Source: Pseudomonadota bacterium (GTDB taxonomy: Bacteria; Pseudomonadota; Gammaproteobacteria; Xanthomonadales; Xanthomonadaceae). From it: 64,000 nucleotides of DNA. Both the position numbers and the translations under genes were made by a program. Shown here one piece after another: positions 39,065 through 46,909 of the stretch. The stretch is from contig JAEWGI010000029.1 of NCBI GenBank assembly GCA_023388355.1, positions 17,682 through 81,681 on the forward strand, in the 5' to 3' direction. The notes below the pieces were generated by a model. The model was not told where the DNA came from and did no database searches. It saw only the letters and a list, made by a program, of their open reading frames with translations. Position 1 is the stretch's first letter. The number at the start of each line of letters is the position of its first letter.

Positions 39065-40236
39065 CGAAGCAGCCTGCAGCGCCGCTGTCGGCGCCCCAGT
39101 GGTTCGTGTTCGGGCTGATGGCCGGCGTGACCTTCGTCGGGCTGCTCTCGGAGCTGATCCCGTCGGGGATCCTGCCGCAGATGGGCGAGGACCTGGGCGT
39201 CTCCGAATCCCGGATCGGCATGCTGGTCGGGGTGTACGCGCTGGCGTCTGCGGTGTGCGCCATCCCGCTGGTCAGCGCCACGCTGCCGATGAACCGCAAG
39301 CACCTGCTGATGGTGCTGCTGGTCGGCTTCGCGGCATCCAACCTCGTGGTGGGGCTGTCGTCAGCCTACGCGGTGCTGGTGGGCGCGCGCATCGCGGGCG
39401 GGATATGCGCCGGGGTGATGTGGCCGATGATCGCCGCCTACGGCACCCGCCTGGTGCCGCCGGACCGGCACGGGCGGGTGATCACCGTGATCCTGGCCGG
39501 CAGCACGCTGGGCATCAGCATCGGCCTGCCGGCGATGACCCTGGTGGGGCTGCGGTTCGGCTGGCGCGCGGAGTTCATGGTGTTCGCGCTGGGCGTGGCG
39601 GTGCTCGCGGCGCTGTGCCAGCTGTACCTGCCCGCGGTGCCGGGCGAGCCGCGCAGCCGCAGCAACTCGCCGCTGGCGCTGCTGGGGAACCGGGCCATCC
39701 TGGTGGTGATCGGGCTGACCTTCCTGTCGGTGACCGGGCACTACGCGGTGTACACCTACATCGCGCTGCTGGTGGAAACGGTGGATCTTGCCGGCGGCAC
39801 CGGCACGGCGCTGCTGGTGTTCGGCGCCGGCTCGGTGCTCTCGGTGGTGGGGTCGGCCCGCGTCATCGACGACTGGCTGCGGGCGCTGGTGGTGTCGATG
39901 CTGGCGCTCGGCGCGCTGTCGATGCTGCTGTTCCTGGCGTTTGCGCGGGTTCCGGGCGTGGCCCACTTCACCTTTTTCCTGTGGGGCGTTTCGTTCGGGC
40001 CGCTGGGGGCGATGTACCAGACCGCCATCGCACGGCAGGTGGACCGCGGCCGCGACGTGGCGACCTCGCTGCAGTCGAGCGTGTTCAACTTCTCGATCAT
40101 GCTGGCCGCCGGGCTGGGCGGGGTGCTGCTCGCGCAGCTGGCGGACGCGGGGGTGAAGGGCATCGTGTGGGTGGCGCTGGGCTGCTTCACGGTCGCGGCG
40201 CTGGTGGCGTGGCGGGCGCAGCGGACGCTGCGGTGA
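39061..40236 (+). CDS. MFS transporter (DHA1/AraJ-like)
   Basis: A 391-residue inner-membrane protein with 12 predicted helices. It has ELIPSGILPQMGEDLGVSES at the first loop, typical of AraJ/sugar-efflux-type DHA1 members, and a conserved arginine in helix 4. Such proteins export sugars or drugs by proton antiport; the substrate here is unknown. The start overlaps the chrA stop by four bases, so translation is probably coupled. Whether it serves chromate stress or is only a passenger in the operon is unknown. Confidence 0.87.
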   Translation: MTKQPAAPLSAPQWFVFGLMAGVTFVGLLSELIPSGILPQMGEDLGVSESRIGMLVGVYALASAVCAIPLVSATLPMNRKHLLMVLLVGFAASNLVVGLSSAYAVLVGARIAGGICAGVMWPMIAAYGTRLVPPDRHGRVITVILAGSTLGISIGLPAMTLVGLRFGWRAEFMVFALGVAVLAALCQLYLPAVPGEPRSRSNSPLALLGNRAILVVIGLTFLSVTGHYAVYTYIALLVETVDLAGGTGTALLVFGAGSVLSVVGSARVIDDWLRALVVSMLALGALSMLLFLAFARVPGVAHFTFFLWGVSFGPLGAMYQTAIARQVDRGRDVATSLQSSVFNFSIMLAAGLGGVLLAQLADAGVKGIVWVALGCFTVAALVAWRAQRTLR

Positions 40237-40271
40237 TCGCGCGCCGGGCCCGGGACCCGCACGCCCGGCCA

Positions 40272-41141
40272 TCAGTTCAGATGGCGCAGCTTGTCCGGAT
40301 TCCGCATCACGTAGACGGCGGTGATCCTGTCGTCCTCGATCTCGAGCGCGGTCGTCTGCAGGACCCCGTCGGACTCGCGGGTGACGAAGCCGGGCAGGCC
40401 GTTGATGAAGGCCACCCGCACCAGGGTGGAGCCGTGCTTCGCGTAGTGGCCCGCCAGCACGCCCAGCAGGCGCAGGACGCGCTCGTGGCCGAACAGCGGC
40501 CTGATCGCCGCGGGCCGCTTGCCGCCGCCGTCGGTGTACATGCCGACGTCTTCGGCCAGCATGGCGCCCAGCTCGTGCACGGCGCCGGGATCGTCGCTGC
40601 GCGAGGCGGTGAAGAAGGCCCGGGCCAGCTCCAGCGCGCGCGTCCGCTCGACCCGGAACCGCGGCCGCGACCCGCGCACGTGGGCACGCGCCCGCTTCGC
40701 CAGCTGCCGGCAGGCCGCGGGTTCGCGGCCGAGGGTCCTGGCGATCTCGTCGAAGCCGACGTCGAAGACGTCGTGCAGCAGGAAGGCGGCGCGCTCCAGC
40801 GGCGAGAGCCGCTCCAGTGCCAGCAGCAGGGGCAGGGTCACGTCCTCGTCGATCTCCTCCTCCACCACCGGCTCGGGCAGCCACGGGCCGATATAGACCT
40901 CGCACCGACGGTGGGCGGATTTGAGCTGGTCCAGGCACAGCCGCGTGACCGTGCGGCGCAGGAACGCCGCCGGCTCCTGGACCGCGTCGCGATCGACGTC
41001 CATCCAGCGGATGAAGGCCTCCTGCACGACGTCTTCGGCGTCGGCGACCGAGCCCAGCATGCGGTAGGCGACGCGCATGAGCTGGGGGCGGAGCGGGCTG
41101 AAGTCCGCCGCCGCATCCGCGCGGATGGCGCTTGTGCTCAT
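40272..41141 (-). CDS. ECF41-type RNA polymerase sigma factor
   Basis: A 289-residue sigma factor. Sigma-2 spans about 14-80 (ADAEDVVQEAFIRWM) and sigma-4 about 105-165 (LSPLERAAFLLHDVFDVGFDEIA). A C-terminal SnoaL-like extension carries the ECF41 hallmarks DGGGK and NPDKL. In this group the extension modulates activity and replaces an anti-sigma factor. The linker WLPEP is also typical. The start overlaps the stop of the CMD-family gene upstream (ATGA), the standard ECF41 neighbour and probable target. Confidence 0.93.
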   Translation of the reverse strand: MSTSAIRADAAADFSPLRPQLMRVAYRMLGSVADAEDVVQEAFIRWMDVDRDAVQEPAAFLRRTVTRLCLDQLKSAHRRCEVYIGPWLPEPVVEEEIDEDVTLPLLLALERLSPLERAAFLLHDVFDVGFDEIARTLGREPAACRQLAKRARAHVRGSRPRFRVERTRALELARAFFTASRSDDPGAVHELGAMLAEDVGMYTDGGGKRPAAIRPLFGHERVLRLLGVLAGHYAKHGSTLVRVAFINGLPGFVTRESDGVLQTTALEIEDDRITAVYVMRNPDKLRHLN

Positions 41142-41611
41142 GCCGTTGCAGGCTGCTGGTAGCGCCTGGCGAGTTCGGGTTCGATCCAGCTGCCGAAACC
41201 GACCGAGAGACGGTTCCAGCCGTTGATCATGTTGATCACCAGGGTCAGCACCGCCTGTTCCTCCTTGCTGAATTCGGCCTCGAGCGCAGTGTAGGCCTCT
41301 TCATGCGCGCGGCCTCCTTCGGAGAGCCGGGTCATGGCCTCGGTCCAGGCCAGGGCGGCCCGCTCGCGGTCGGTGTAGCAGGGCGCGTCGCGCCACGCCG
41401 CCAGCAGGTGCATCCGCTGCTCGGTCTCGCCGGCCTCTCGGGCCTGGGCGGTGTGCATGTTGATGCAGTTGGCGCAGCCGTTGAGTTGCGAGGCGCGGAT
41501 CTCGACCAGCCTGACGAGGGCCTGGTCGAGGCTGGCGTTGATCTTCATCGATGCCGCCGTCCAGGCCTTCATGGCGGCGGGGGCGGCGGCGAAATAGTCG
41601 AGTTTGCTCAT
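41138..41611 (-). CDS. Carboxymuconolactone decarboxylase-family (AhpD-like) protein
   Basis: A 157-residue protein of the CMD/AhpD alkylhydroperoxidase fold, all helical. The peroxidase-type CxxC and nearby histidine are present: Cys46, Cys49 and His53 in GCANCINMHTAQ. Such proteins reduce peroxides or act on small organic rings. ECF41 sigma factors characteristically control genes of the CMD/oxidoreductase/epimerase group, and here the two genes overlap by four bases. The start at 41611 gives MSKLDYF, a usual N-terminus; an earlier ATG adds 19 unlikely residues. Confidence 0.9.
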   Translation of the reverse strand: MSKLDYFAAAPAAMKAWTAASMKINASLDQALVRLVEIRASQLNGCANCINMHTAQAREAGETEQRMHLLAAWRDAPCYTDRERAALAWTEAMTRLSEGGRAHEEAYTALEAEFSKEEQAVLTLVINMINGWNRLSVGFGSWIEPELARRYQQPATA

Positions 41612-41772
41612 GGCGCGTTTCCGTTGGGGCTCGCGGTATGGACGAGGCAGCGCCGGCTCGCGTGACATCGCCTGCCGCGCGTCTTGCGGCGACCTCCTGC
41701 TGCGAAGGGATTGGCTGGACGGCCGTCACGGCGAACCGACAAGGCGAAAGCGATGCACGGGGCCCAGGCGAC

Positions 41773-42085
41773 GGCGCCCCGACCGGCGCGCCCGAGTCGT
41801 GCGAATGGATGTAGCGGGGGCCGATGTCGAGATGGTCCAGCAGTTCGCCTACCGCTTCGGCCATGCCCCTGAACGTGGCCATGGGCAGCGGGTCGGACTC
41901 GCCGTGGCCGGGCAGGTCGGGCGCGATCACGTGCGCAGCCGCGGCCAGGCGCGGCATCACGCCAAGGAACATGCGCGAGGAATTGGCGTGCCGTGCAGCA
42001 GGAGCAGGACGGGCCGCGCGGGGTCGCACGCGGTACGGAAGGCGAGCGTGCCACCGCCGGACAGGCGAAAGCGCTGGATCTCCAT
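41773..42085 (-). pseudogene. Broken alpha/beta hydrolase remnant
   Basis: The start at 42085 gives MEIQRFRLSGGGTLAFRTAC and the oxyanion motif LLLLHGTP, but the frame then shifts. The continuation NSSRMFLGVMPRLA, DLPGHGESD and HDSGAPVG is one frame over. After SGAPVG, where the catalytic elbow ends, the homologous sequence stops, so about two thirds of the protein is gone. This is a decayed hydrolase gene, with both a frameshift near 41985 and a 3' deletion. It lies just upstream of the CMD/ECF41 pair. The 41612-41772 stretch shows nothing. Confidence 0.75.
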
Positions 42086-42172
42086 GCGCCAGCTCCCTGG
42101 CGGAACAGGATCGGGAATGTAGCGCCATTGCGCGCATCCATCGCGTGATCGGGTGGCATTCGAGCGCGAGGC

Positions 42173-42928
42173 TCAGAGCCCGCCGGTCGCCTCGAGCACG
42201 CTGCCGGTGACGTACGACGCCTCGCCCGACACCAGCCAGGCCACGGCGTTGGCGATTTCCTCAGGCCGGCCCGGCCGCCGCATGGGGATGCGTTCGGCCA
42301 CGCGCGCCGCGCGGTCGGGCTGGCCGGCGCGCGCGTGGATGCTGGTGTCGATGGTGCCGGGCGAGACTGCGTTGACGTGGATGTCGTCCTGCGCGAGCTC
42401 GCGGGCCAGGCCGACGGTCAGGGTGTGGAGCGCGGCCTTGGTGGCGGCGTAGGCGACGTATTCGCCGGGCGATCCGGTGTGGGCGGCCACCGAGCCGATG
42501 TTGACGATGTGCGAGGGCGCGCGACGGCCCTGCCAGCGGCGCGCGGCCTCGCGGCACAGGCGCACGGGTGCGACGAGGTTGACATCGACGATGCGCTGCA
42601 GCGCGGCGTCGGCCAGCGACTGGATCGGGCCGATGCCGCCGGTGACGCCGGCGTTGTTCACCAGCACGGTGACGGTGCCGAGCGCTTCGGCGGCGTCGAA
42701 GATGGCGGCGGGCGCGGCCGGGTCGGCGATGTCGATGCGGATCGCGCGCAGCGGCCGGTCTTCGCGGTGCAGGGCGGCTTCCAGCGCCGCGGCGTCCTGG
42801 TCCGAACCCGAGTGGACCACCAGCAGGCCGAACCCGTCGCGGTGCAGGCGCTGCGCGATGCAGCGACCGATGCCGCGCGTGCCGCCGGTGACGATGGCGA
42901 TGGGGGCGCGCGTGGAGGCGTGGTCCAT
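42173..42928 (-). CDS. SDR-family oxidoreductase (3-oxoacyl-ACP reductase-like)
   Basis: A 251-residue short-chain dehydrogenase. The Rossmann nucleotide motif is TGGTRGIGR near residue 14, the structural NNAG follows near 91, and the catalytic Ser and Tyr-Lys appear in NIGSVAAHTG and YAATKAAL. Length and motifs fit FabG-like reductases; the substrate is unknown. It is the last gene of a five-gene minus-strand operon (MFS, small membrane protein, DsbA-fold isomerase, GNAT, SDR). It starts two bases after the GNAT stop, so is probably coupled to it. Confidence 0.9.
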   Translation of the reverse strand: MDHASTRAPIAIVTGGTRGIGRCIAQRLHRDGFGLLVVHSGSDQDAAALEAALHREDRPLRAIRIDIADPAAPAAIFDAAEALGTVTVLVNNAGVTGGIGPIQSLADAALQRIVDVNLVAPVRLCREAARRWQGRRAPSHIVNIGSVAAHTGSPGEYVAYAATKAALHTLTVGLARELAQDDIHVNAVSPGTIDTSIHARAGQPDRAARVAERIPMRRPGRPEEIANAVAWLVSGEASYVTGSVLEATGGL

Positions 42929-42930
42929 GC

Positions 42931-43437
42931 TCAGTTGTCCTCGTTGGTAGTGGAGTCCGCGGTGCGATTGTCGCCCCGGCGACCGAGGCGCGTCTCCATC
43001 ACCAGGTCGCAGCGCGCGTACTGCGGATGCGGGCCTTCGCGGACGGTGCGGAAGCCGTGCTTGCGGTACAGGTGCACGGCCGCGCCGAGGGCGGTGTTGG
43101 TGAGCAGGTAGACGGTGGAGGCGCCCATCTGCCGGGCGCGGTCGAGGGCGGCAATGAGCAGTCGCTCGCCGTGCCCCTGGCCGCGCTCGCGTTCGGCCAC
43201 GGTCATGCGCGCGAGCTGGACGCGCCCGCCGCCGTCGCGGAACAGCGCGCACACGCCGACCACCTCGTCGCCGCGGGCCAGGCTGAGGATGCTGCCGCCC
43301 TCGCGCACGATGCGCAGCGGATCGCGCAGGAGCTGGTGGTCGGCGTCCTCGAGCCCCCAGGCGCTGGCGCCGAGCCAGGCCTCGACCAGGCGCACGAAAT
43401 CCGCCACGTGGCCGGGGTGGTCATGATGGATCCGCAT
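42931..43437 (-). CDS. GNAT-family N-acetyltransferase
   Basis: A 168-residue GNAT protein. The acetyl-CoA loop is seen in ERERGQGHGERLL, followed by the helix ALDRARQMGASTVYLLTN and LYRKHGF, the standard end of the fold. The acceptor substrate is unknown. The start at 43437 overlaps the end of the preceding isomerase gene by 17 bases, so the genes are cotranscribed. It is the fourth gene of the operon divergent from a LysR regulator. Confidence 0.88.
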   Translation of the reverse strand: MRIHHDHPGHVADFVRLVEAWLGASAWGLEDADHQLLRDPLRIVREGGSILSLARGDEVVGVCALFRDGGGRVQLARMTVAERERGQGHGERLLIAALDRARQMGASTVYLLTNTALGAAVHLYRKHGFRTVREGPHPQYARCDLVMETRLGRRGDNRTADSTTNEDN

Positions 43438-44041
43438 CGCCGCCTCCGGTGGCCCAGGCCATGGCGTCCTCCAGGCGATCGTCGCCCCAGAACATCTCGC
43501 GACCCATGAACACCATCGGCGCGCCGAAGATGCCGCGTTCGCTTGCCTCGTCGGTACGTGCGCGCAGCGCGGCCCTGGTGGCGTCGGAGGTGGCTTCGGC
43601 CAGCATGGCGTCGGGGTCGAGTCCGAGGCGATGCAGGATCGGGCGCAGCACCTCGTCGCTGTCGATGGCGCGCGCCTCGCCGAAGCCGGCCTGCATGACC
43701 TGGCGGCAGAACCCGCCGATCCACGGCCGGTCGGCGCCGATCGTGGCGATCCGCAGCGGCCGCAGGCTGGGCAGCGGGAACACGGGCGGACGCTGGAACG
43801 GCAGGCCGTGCAGGCGGCAGCGCCGCGCCATGTCGCGCCAGGCGTAATCGCCCTTGGCCCGGTGGACGAACAGCGGCGGGCCGTCCCAGCCGATGCGTCG
43901 GAACACCGGGCCGAGTAGGAACGGACGCCAGTCGACGGCGACGCCGTGCGCATCGGCCAGCGCTTCCACCCGCATCGCCGCGGGGTAGGAGTAGATGCTG
44001 GTGAAGTCGAACCAGAACTCGATGCGCGGATGTCGCGGCAT
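43421..44041 (-). CDS. 2-hydroxychromene-2-carboxylate isomerase-like (DsbA-fold, kappa GST)
   Basis: A 206-residue protein of the DsbA thioredoxin-fold superfamily. It begins PRIEFWFDFTSIYSYPAA, where the usual catalytic CxxC is replaced by a serine-containing segment, as in 2-hydroxychromene-2-carboxylate isomerases and kappa-class GSTs. The later GIFGAPMVFMG and MFWGDDRLEDA motifs are also typical. Such enzymes isomerise aromatic ring-cleavage products using glutathione. No other aromatic genes lie nearby, so the natural substrate is unclear. It starts 10 bases after the small protein gene. Confidence 0.9.
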   Translation of the reverse strand: MPRHPRIEFWFDFTSIYSYPAAMRVEALADAHGVAVDWRPFLLGPVFRRIGWDGPPLFVHRAKGDYAWRDMARRCRLHGLPFQRPPVFPLPSLRPLRIATIGADRPWIGGFCRQVMQAGFGEARAIDSDEVLRPILHRLGLDPDAMLAEATSDATRAALRARTDEASERGIFGAPMVFMGREMFWGDDRLEDAMAWATGGGDADPS

Positions 44042-44051
44042 GCCGTGTCCT

Positions 44052-44198
44052 TCAGGTGCACAGGCCGGCGATCCACGCGCCCAGCCACAGCGAGGGATCG
44101 CGCGGATGGAGCCAGGCGTGGAACAGCACGGCGGTGATCGCGATGACCGCGCACGCAGCCAGCCATCGTCCCAGGCGCGCGGCGACGGCGCGGCTCAT
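44052..44198 (-). CDS. Small membrane protein
   Basis: A 48-residue protein: basic N-terminus (MSRAVAARLGRW), one hydrophobic helix (about 12-30), and a second tryptophan-rich segment (WLGAWIAGL). Its start overlaps the MFS stop by four bases (ATGA) and the next gene begins 10 bases after it, so it looks like a real, translationally coupled gene. I do not recognise a family. It might be a helper of the transporter upstream. Confidence 0.6.
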   Translation of the reverse strand: MSRAVAARLGRWLAACAVIAITAVLFHAWLHPRDPSLWLGAWIAGLCT

Positions 44199-45466
44199 GC
44201 CGGCTCCCCCTGCATCGCCGGACGCAGCACTTGGCGGTCGTCGATCGGCCAGTGCAGGGCCGCGGCCGCCACGCCGAGCGCGATCGCGCCCAGCCACACC
44301 GCATCGTAGGAGCCGGTGGCCTCGAACATGGCCCCGCCCAGCCACACGCCCAGGAACGAGCCGAGCTGGTGGCCGATGAACACGAACCCGAACAGGGTGC
44401 CGAGGTAGCGCACGCCGAACACCCGCACCAGCACGCCGTTGGTCAGCGGCACCGTGCCCAGCCACAGCAGGCCCATCACCGCGGCGAACACGTACACGCC
44501 CGCGAGCGTGGTGGGCAGGGCCACGAACACGGCGATCGCCAGCGCGCGCACCAGGTAGATCCACGCCAGCAGGTGCTTTTGCCGGTAGCGGCCGCCGAGC
44601 ACGCCGCAGGCGTAGTTGCCGACCACGTTGGCCAGGGCGATGGTGGCCAGCGCGGCCACGCCGGCCCGCGGCCCGAGGCCGCGGTCGATCAGATAGGCCG
44701 GCAGGTGGGTGGCGATGAAGGCGAGCTGGAAGCCGCAGGCCAGGAAGCCCAGGTTGAGCAGCCAGAAGCCGCGGTGCGACAGCGCCTCGCCGATGGCGTG
44801 GCGCATCGACTGCGCCGGCACGCCATCGCTGCCGGCCACGGGCTGGCGGTCGCGCAGCGGCAGCGCCAGCGGCAGCAGCGACAGGCCCAGCACCGCCAGC
44901 GCCAGCAGCGCCGACTGCCAGCCCCAGGCCGCCATCCATTCCTGCACCGCCGGCACCATGGCGAACTGGCCGAAGCCACCGACCGCGCCGGTGACGCCCA
45001 CCGCCCACGGCCGCCGCTCCGGCGCCACCAGCCGGTTGACCGCGGCATAGAGCACGCCGAACGCGGTGCAGGCCAGCGCCAGCCCGATCAGCACGCCGGT
45101 CGTCAGCACGAACACCAGCGGCGTGCCGGCCTGGGCCATGCCGTACAGGCCCAGCGCATAGAGCAGCAGGCCGAACACCACCACCCGGCGCGAGCCCATG
45201 CGATCGGCCACCATGCCGGCCAGCGGCTGGGCCAGGCCCCAGGCCAGGTTCTGCACCGCGAGCGCGAAGCCGAACAGCTCGCGGCTCCAGCCGCGGCCTT
45301 CGGTGATCGGCAGCAGGAACAGGCCCTGCACGTGGCGCGCGCCCAGCGCCAGGCCCATCACCACGCCAGCGGCAAGCACCACCACCCAGGCGTTGCCCAG
45401 CCACGCCGACCCGCCGGGTTTGCATGCGGCCATGGAATTCGTCTCGGTGGCGGGTTGGTTGGGCAT
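44195..45466 (-). CDS. MFS transporter (oxalate/formate antiporter-like)
   Basis: A 423-residue inner-membrane protein with 12 helices. It shows the family pattern RGWSRELFGFALAVQNLAWG and GMVADRMGSRRVV, close to the monocarboxylate/oxalate-formate antiporter branch. Substrate likely an organic anion but not shown. It is the first gene of a five-gene operon and is divergent from a LysR regulator with a 95-base gap, the usual set-up for regulator-controlled catabolic or detoxification transport. Confidence 0.87.
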   Translation of the reverse strand: MPNQPATETNSMAACKPGGSAWLGNAWVVVLAAGVVMGLALGARHVQGLFLLPITEGRGWSRELFGFALAVQNLAWGLAQPLAGMVADRMGSRRVVVFGLLLYALGLYGMAQAGTPLVFVLTTGVLIGLALACTAFGVLYAAVNRLVAPERRPWAVGVTGAVGGFGQFAMVPAVQEWMAAWGWQSALLALAVLGLSLLPLALPLRDRQPVAGSDGVPAQSMRHAIGEALSHRGFWLLNLGFLACGFQLAFIATHLPAYLIDRGLGPRAGVAALATIALANVVGNYACGVLGGRYRQKHLLAWIYLVRALAIAVFVALPTTLAGVYVFAAVMGLLWLGTVPLTNGVLVRVFGVRYLGTLFGFVFIGHQLGSFLGVWLGGAMFEATGSYDAVWLGAIALGVAAAALHWPIDDRQVLRPAMQGEPA

Positions 45467-45508
45467 GCTGGCGGCGGGGCCGGGTTTTGCGCACTATCGA
45501 CCGGAATC

Positions 45509-45527
45509 CTCGCGAAGCTCAAGCGAG
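45509..45527. promoter_or_regulatory. Candidate LysR binding dyad
   Basis: CTCGC (45509-45513) and GCGAG (45523-45527) form an inverted repeat in the 95-base gap between the MFS operon and the LysR gene. The arms are short, so this is only suggestive. Confidence 0.3.
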
Positions 45528-45561
45528 TTTTCGGAACGTTTGCATTCGAACGGGGAATGCC

Positions 45562-46485
45562 ATGGCGACCCAGAGACAGCCCTCCCTGGACCTGCTCCGC
45601 GGCTTCGTCGCGGTGGGTCGTCGCATGAGTATCACGCTTGCGGCGAAAGACCTGTTCGTCACCCAGTCGGCGGTGAGCCGGCAGATCCACGCGCTGGAGC
45701 AGCAGCTGGGCGTGCCGCTGTTCACCCGCGGCTACCGCTCGATCGCGTTCACCGCCGAGGGCGAGCGGCTGTTCCGCTGCGCAGACGGCGCGATCCGCCA
45801 GCTGCACGACGCGCTGGACGAACTGGCCGCGGGCGGCGAAGCCAAGCCGGTCACGCTGAGCACCACGATCGGCTTCACCGCGCTGTGGCTGATGCCGCGG
45901 CTGGGGCGTTTCCAGCGCGAGCACCCGGACGTGGACGTGCGCGTGTCGGCGCACAACACGGTGATGGACCTGCGCGGCAGCGGCATCGACCTGGCGATCC
46001 GCTACTCCGGCGCGCGGCACGCGCCGCCCGGCGCGAGGCTGCTGTTCGAGGAGGTGGTGGTGCCGGTGGCCAGCCCCGCGCTGGGTCTGGGGGCGCTGCG
46101 CTCGGCGCGGGCGCTGTCGGGACAGACCCTGCTCGAGTTCGAGGAGCGTTATCCCTGGCTGCAGTGGGGCCACTGGCTGGAGCGCCGCGGCTGGCAGGCG
46201 GCACGGCCGCGCGGCACGCTGCAGTTCAACCAGTACGACCTGGTGATCCAGGCCGCGCTGGCCGGCCAGGGCGTGGCCCTGGGCCGGCGCGAACTGATCC
46301 GCCCGATGCTGGAGGACGGCCGGCTGGTGGCGCTGGCGCCGCCGCGCGCCGGCGAGACCCAGGGCTATGCGTACTGGCTGGCGCGCGCATCCGGAGCGAT
46401 GCGGCCGGAGGTCGACAGCGTGGTCGAGTGGATCATGCGCGAGGCCGCGCCGCAGGTGGGCAAGGCGGGCGTCGCCCGCAGCTGA
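45562..46485 (+). CDS. LysR-family regulator (GcvA-like)
   Basis: A 307-residue LysR-type regulator of the GcvA/TrpI branch, which shows in AAKDLFVTQSAVSRQIHALE and LFTRGYRSIAFTAEG. The effector domain spans about 92-300. It is divergent from a five-gene operon led by an MFS transporter and probably regulates it. The start at 45562 yields MATQRQPSLDLL, a fitting N-terminus; the open frame upstream lacks a ribosome site. The inducer is unknown. Confidence 0.9.
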   Translation: MATQRQPSLDLLRGFVAVGRRMSITLAAKDLFVTQSAVSRQIHALEQQLGVPLFTRGYRSIAFTAEGERLFRCADGAIRQLHDALDELAAGGEAKPVTLSTTIGFTALWLMPRLGRFQREHPDVDVRVSAHNTVMDLRGSGIDLAIRYSGARHAPPGARLLFEEVVVPVASPALGLGALRSARALSGQTLLEFEERYPWLQWGHWLERRGWQAARPRGTLQFNQYDLVIQAALAGQGVALGRRELIRPMLEDGRLVALAPPRAGETQGYAYWLARASGAMRPEVDSVVEWIMREAAPQVGKAGVARS

Positions 46486-46639
46486 TGCCGGCGGCCGCGG
46501 AACAGGCGCTGCGGCAGGTCGCGCCGCCCGCTGTCCGGCCGGATCGGGACCGGCAAGCAGCCAACAGGTATCGGGGACAATACGCCACTGCAGTTTCTTC
46601 CGAACGACCGGACCGGCCCCGGGTTGCTGTCCCTTGCCC

Positions 46640-46716
46640 CTTTTCCGACGACCCCGGTTCCGCCCTGACCCCGTTTCCGCCCGCTCGACACCGTCTCCGC
46701 CCTGACACCATTTCCG
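46640..46716. repeat. REP/RAYT-like degenerate repeats
   Basis: Within the 424-base gap 46486-46909. Read on the minus strand, the motif GGAAAYGGKGTCAGGGCGG occurs twice in full (about 46662-46680 and 46698-46716) and once in degraded form near 46645. Such GTCAGGG-plus-GGAAA motifs are typical of REP sequences near RAYT transposases in this family. The rest of the gap shows no gene. Confidence 0.5.
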
Positions 46717-46909
46717 GGTCTGTTCCCGCCTGTCCATGGGCTGGTTCAGGACCAAGGACGCGGCCGGCCGGTCGGCGTATAGTCCGGAGCGACTCGCATC
46801 GGCTCGGGGAAGCCTGGCGGGGGATTGGGGAAGCATCACCACACCGATGAAACGGGCGACGCCTCGTTTCCTTGCATGGAAGCGTCGGCACTGATCGCAG
46901 GGGAAGCGT

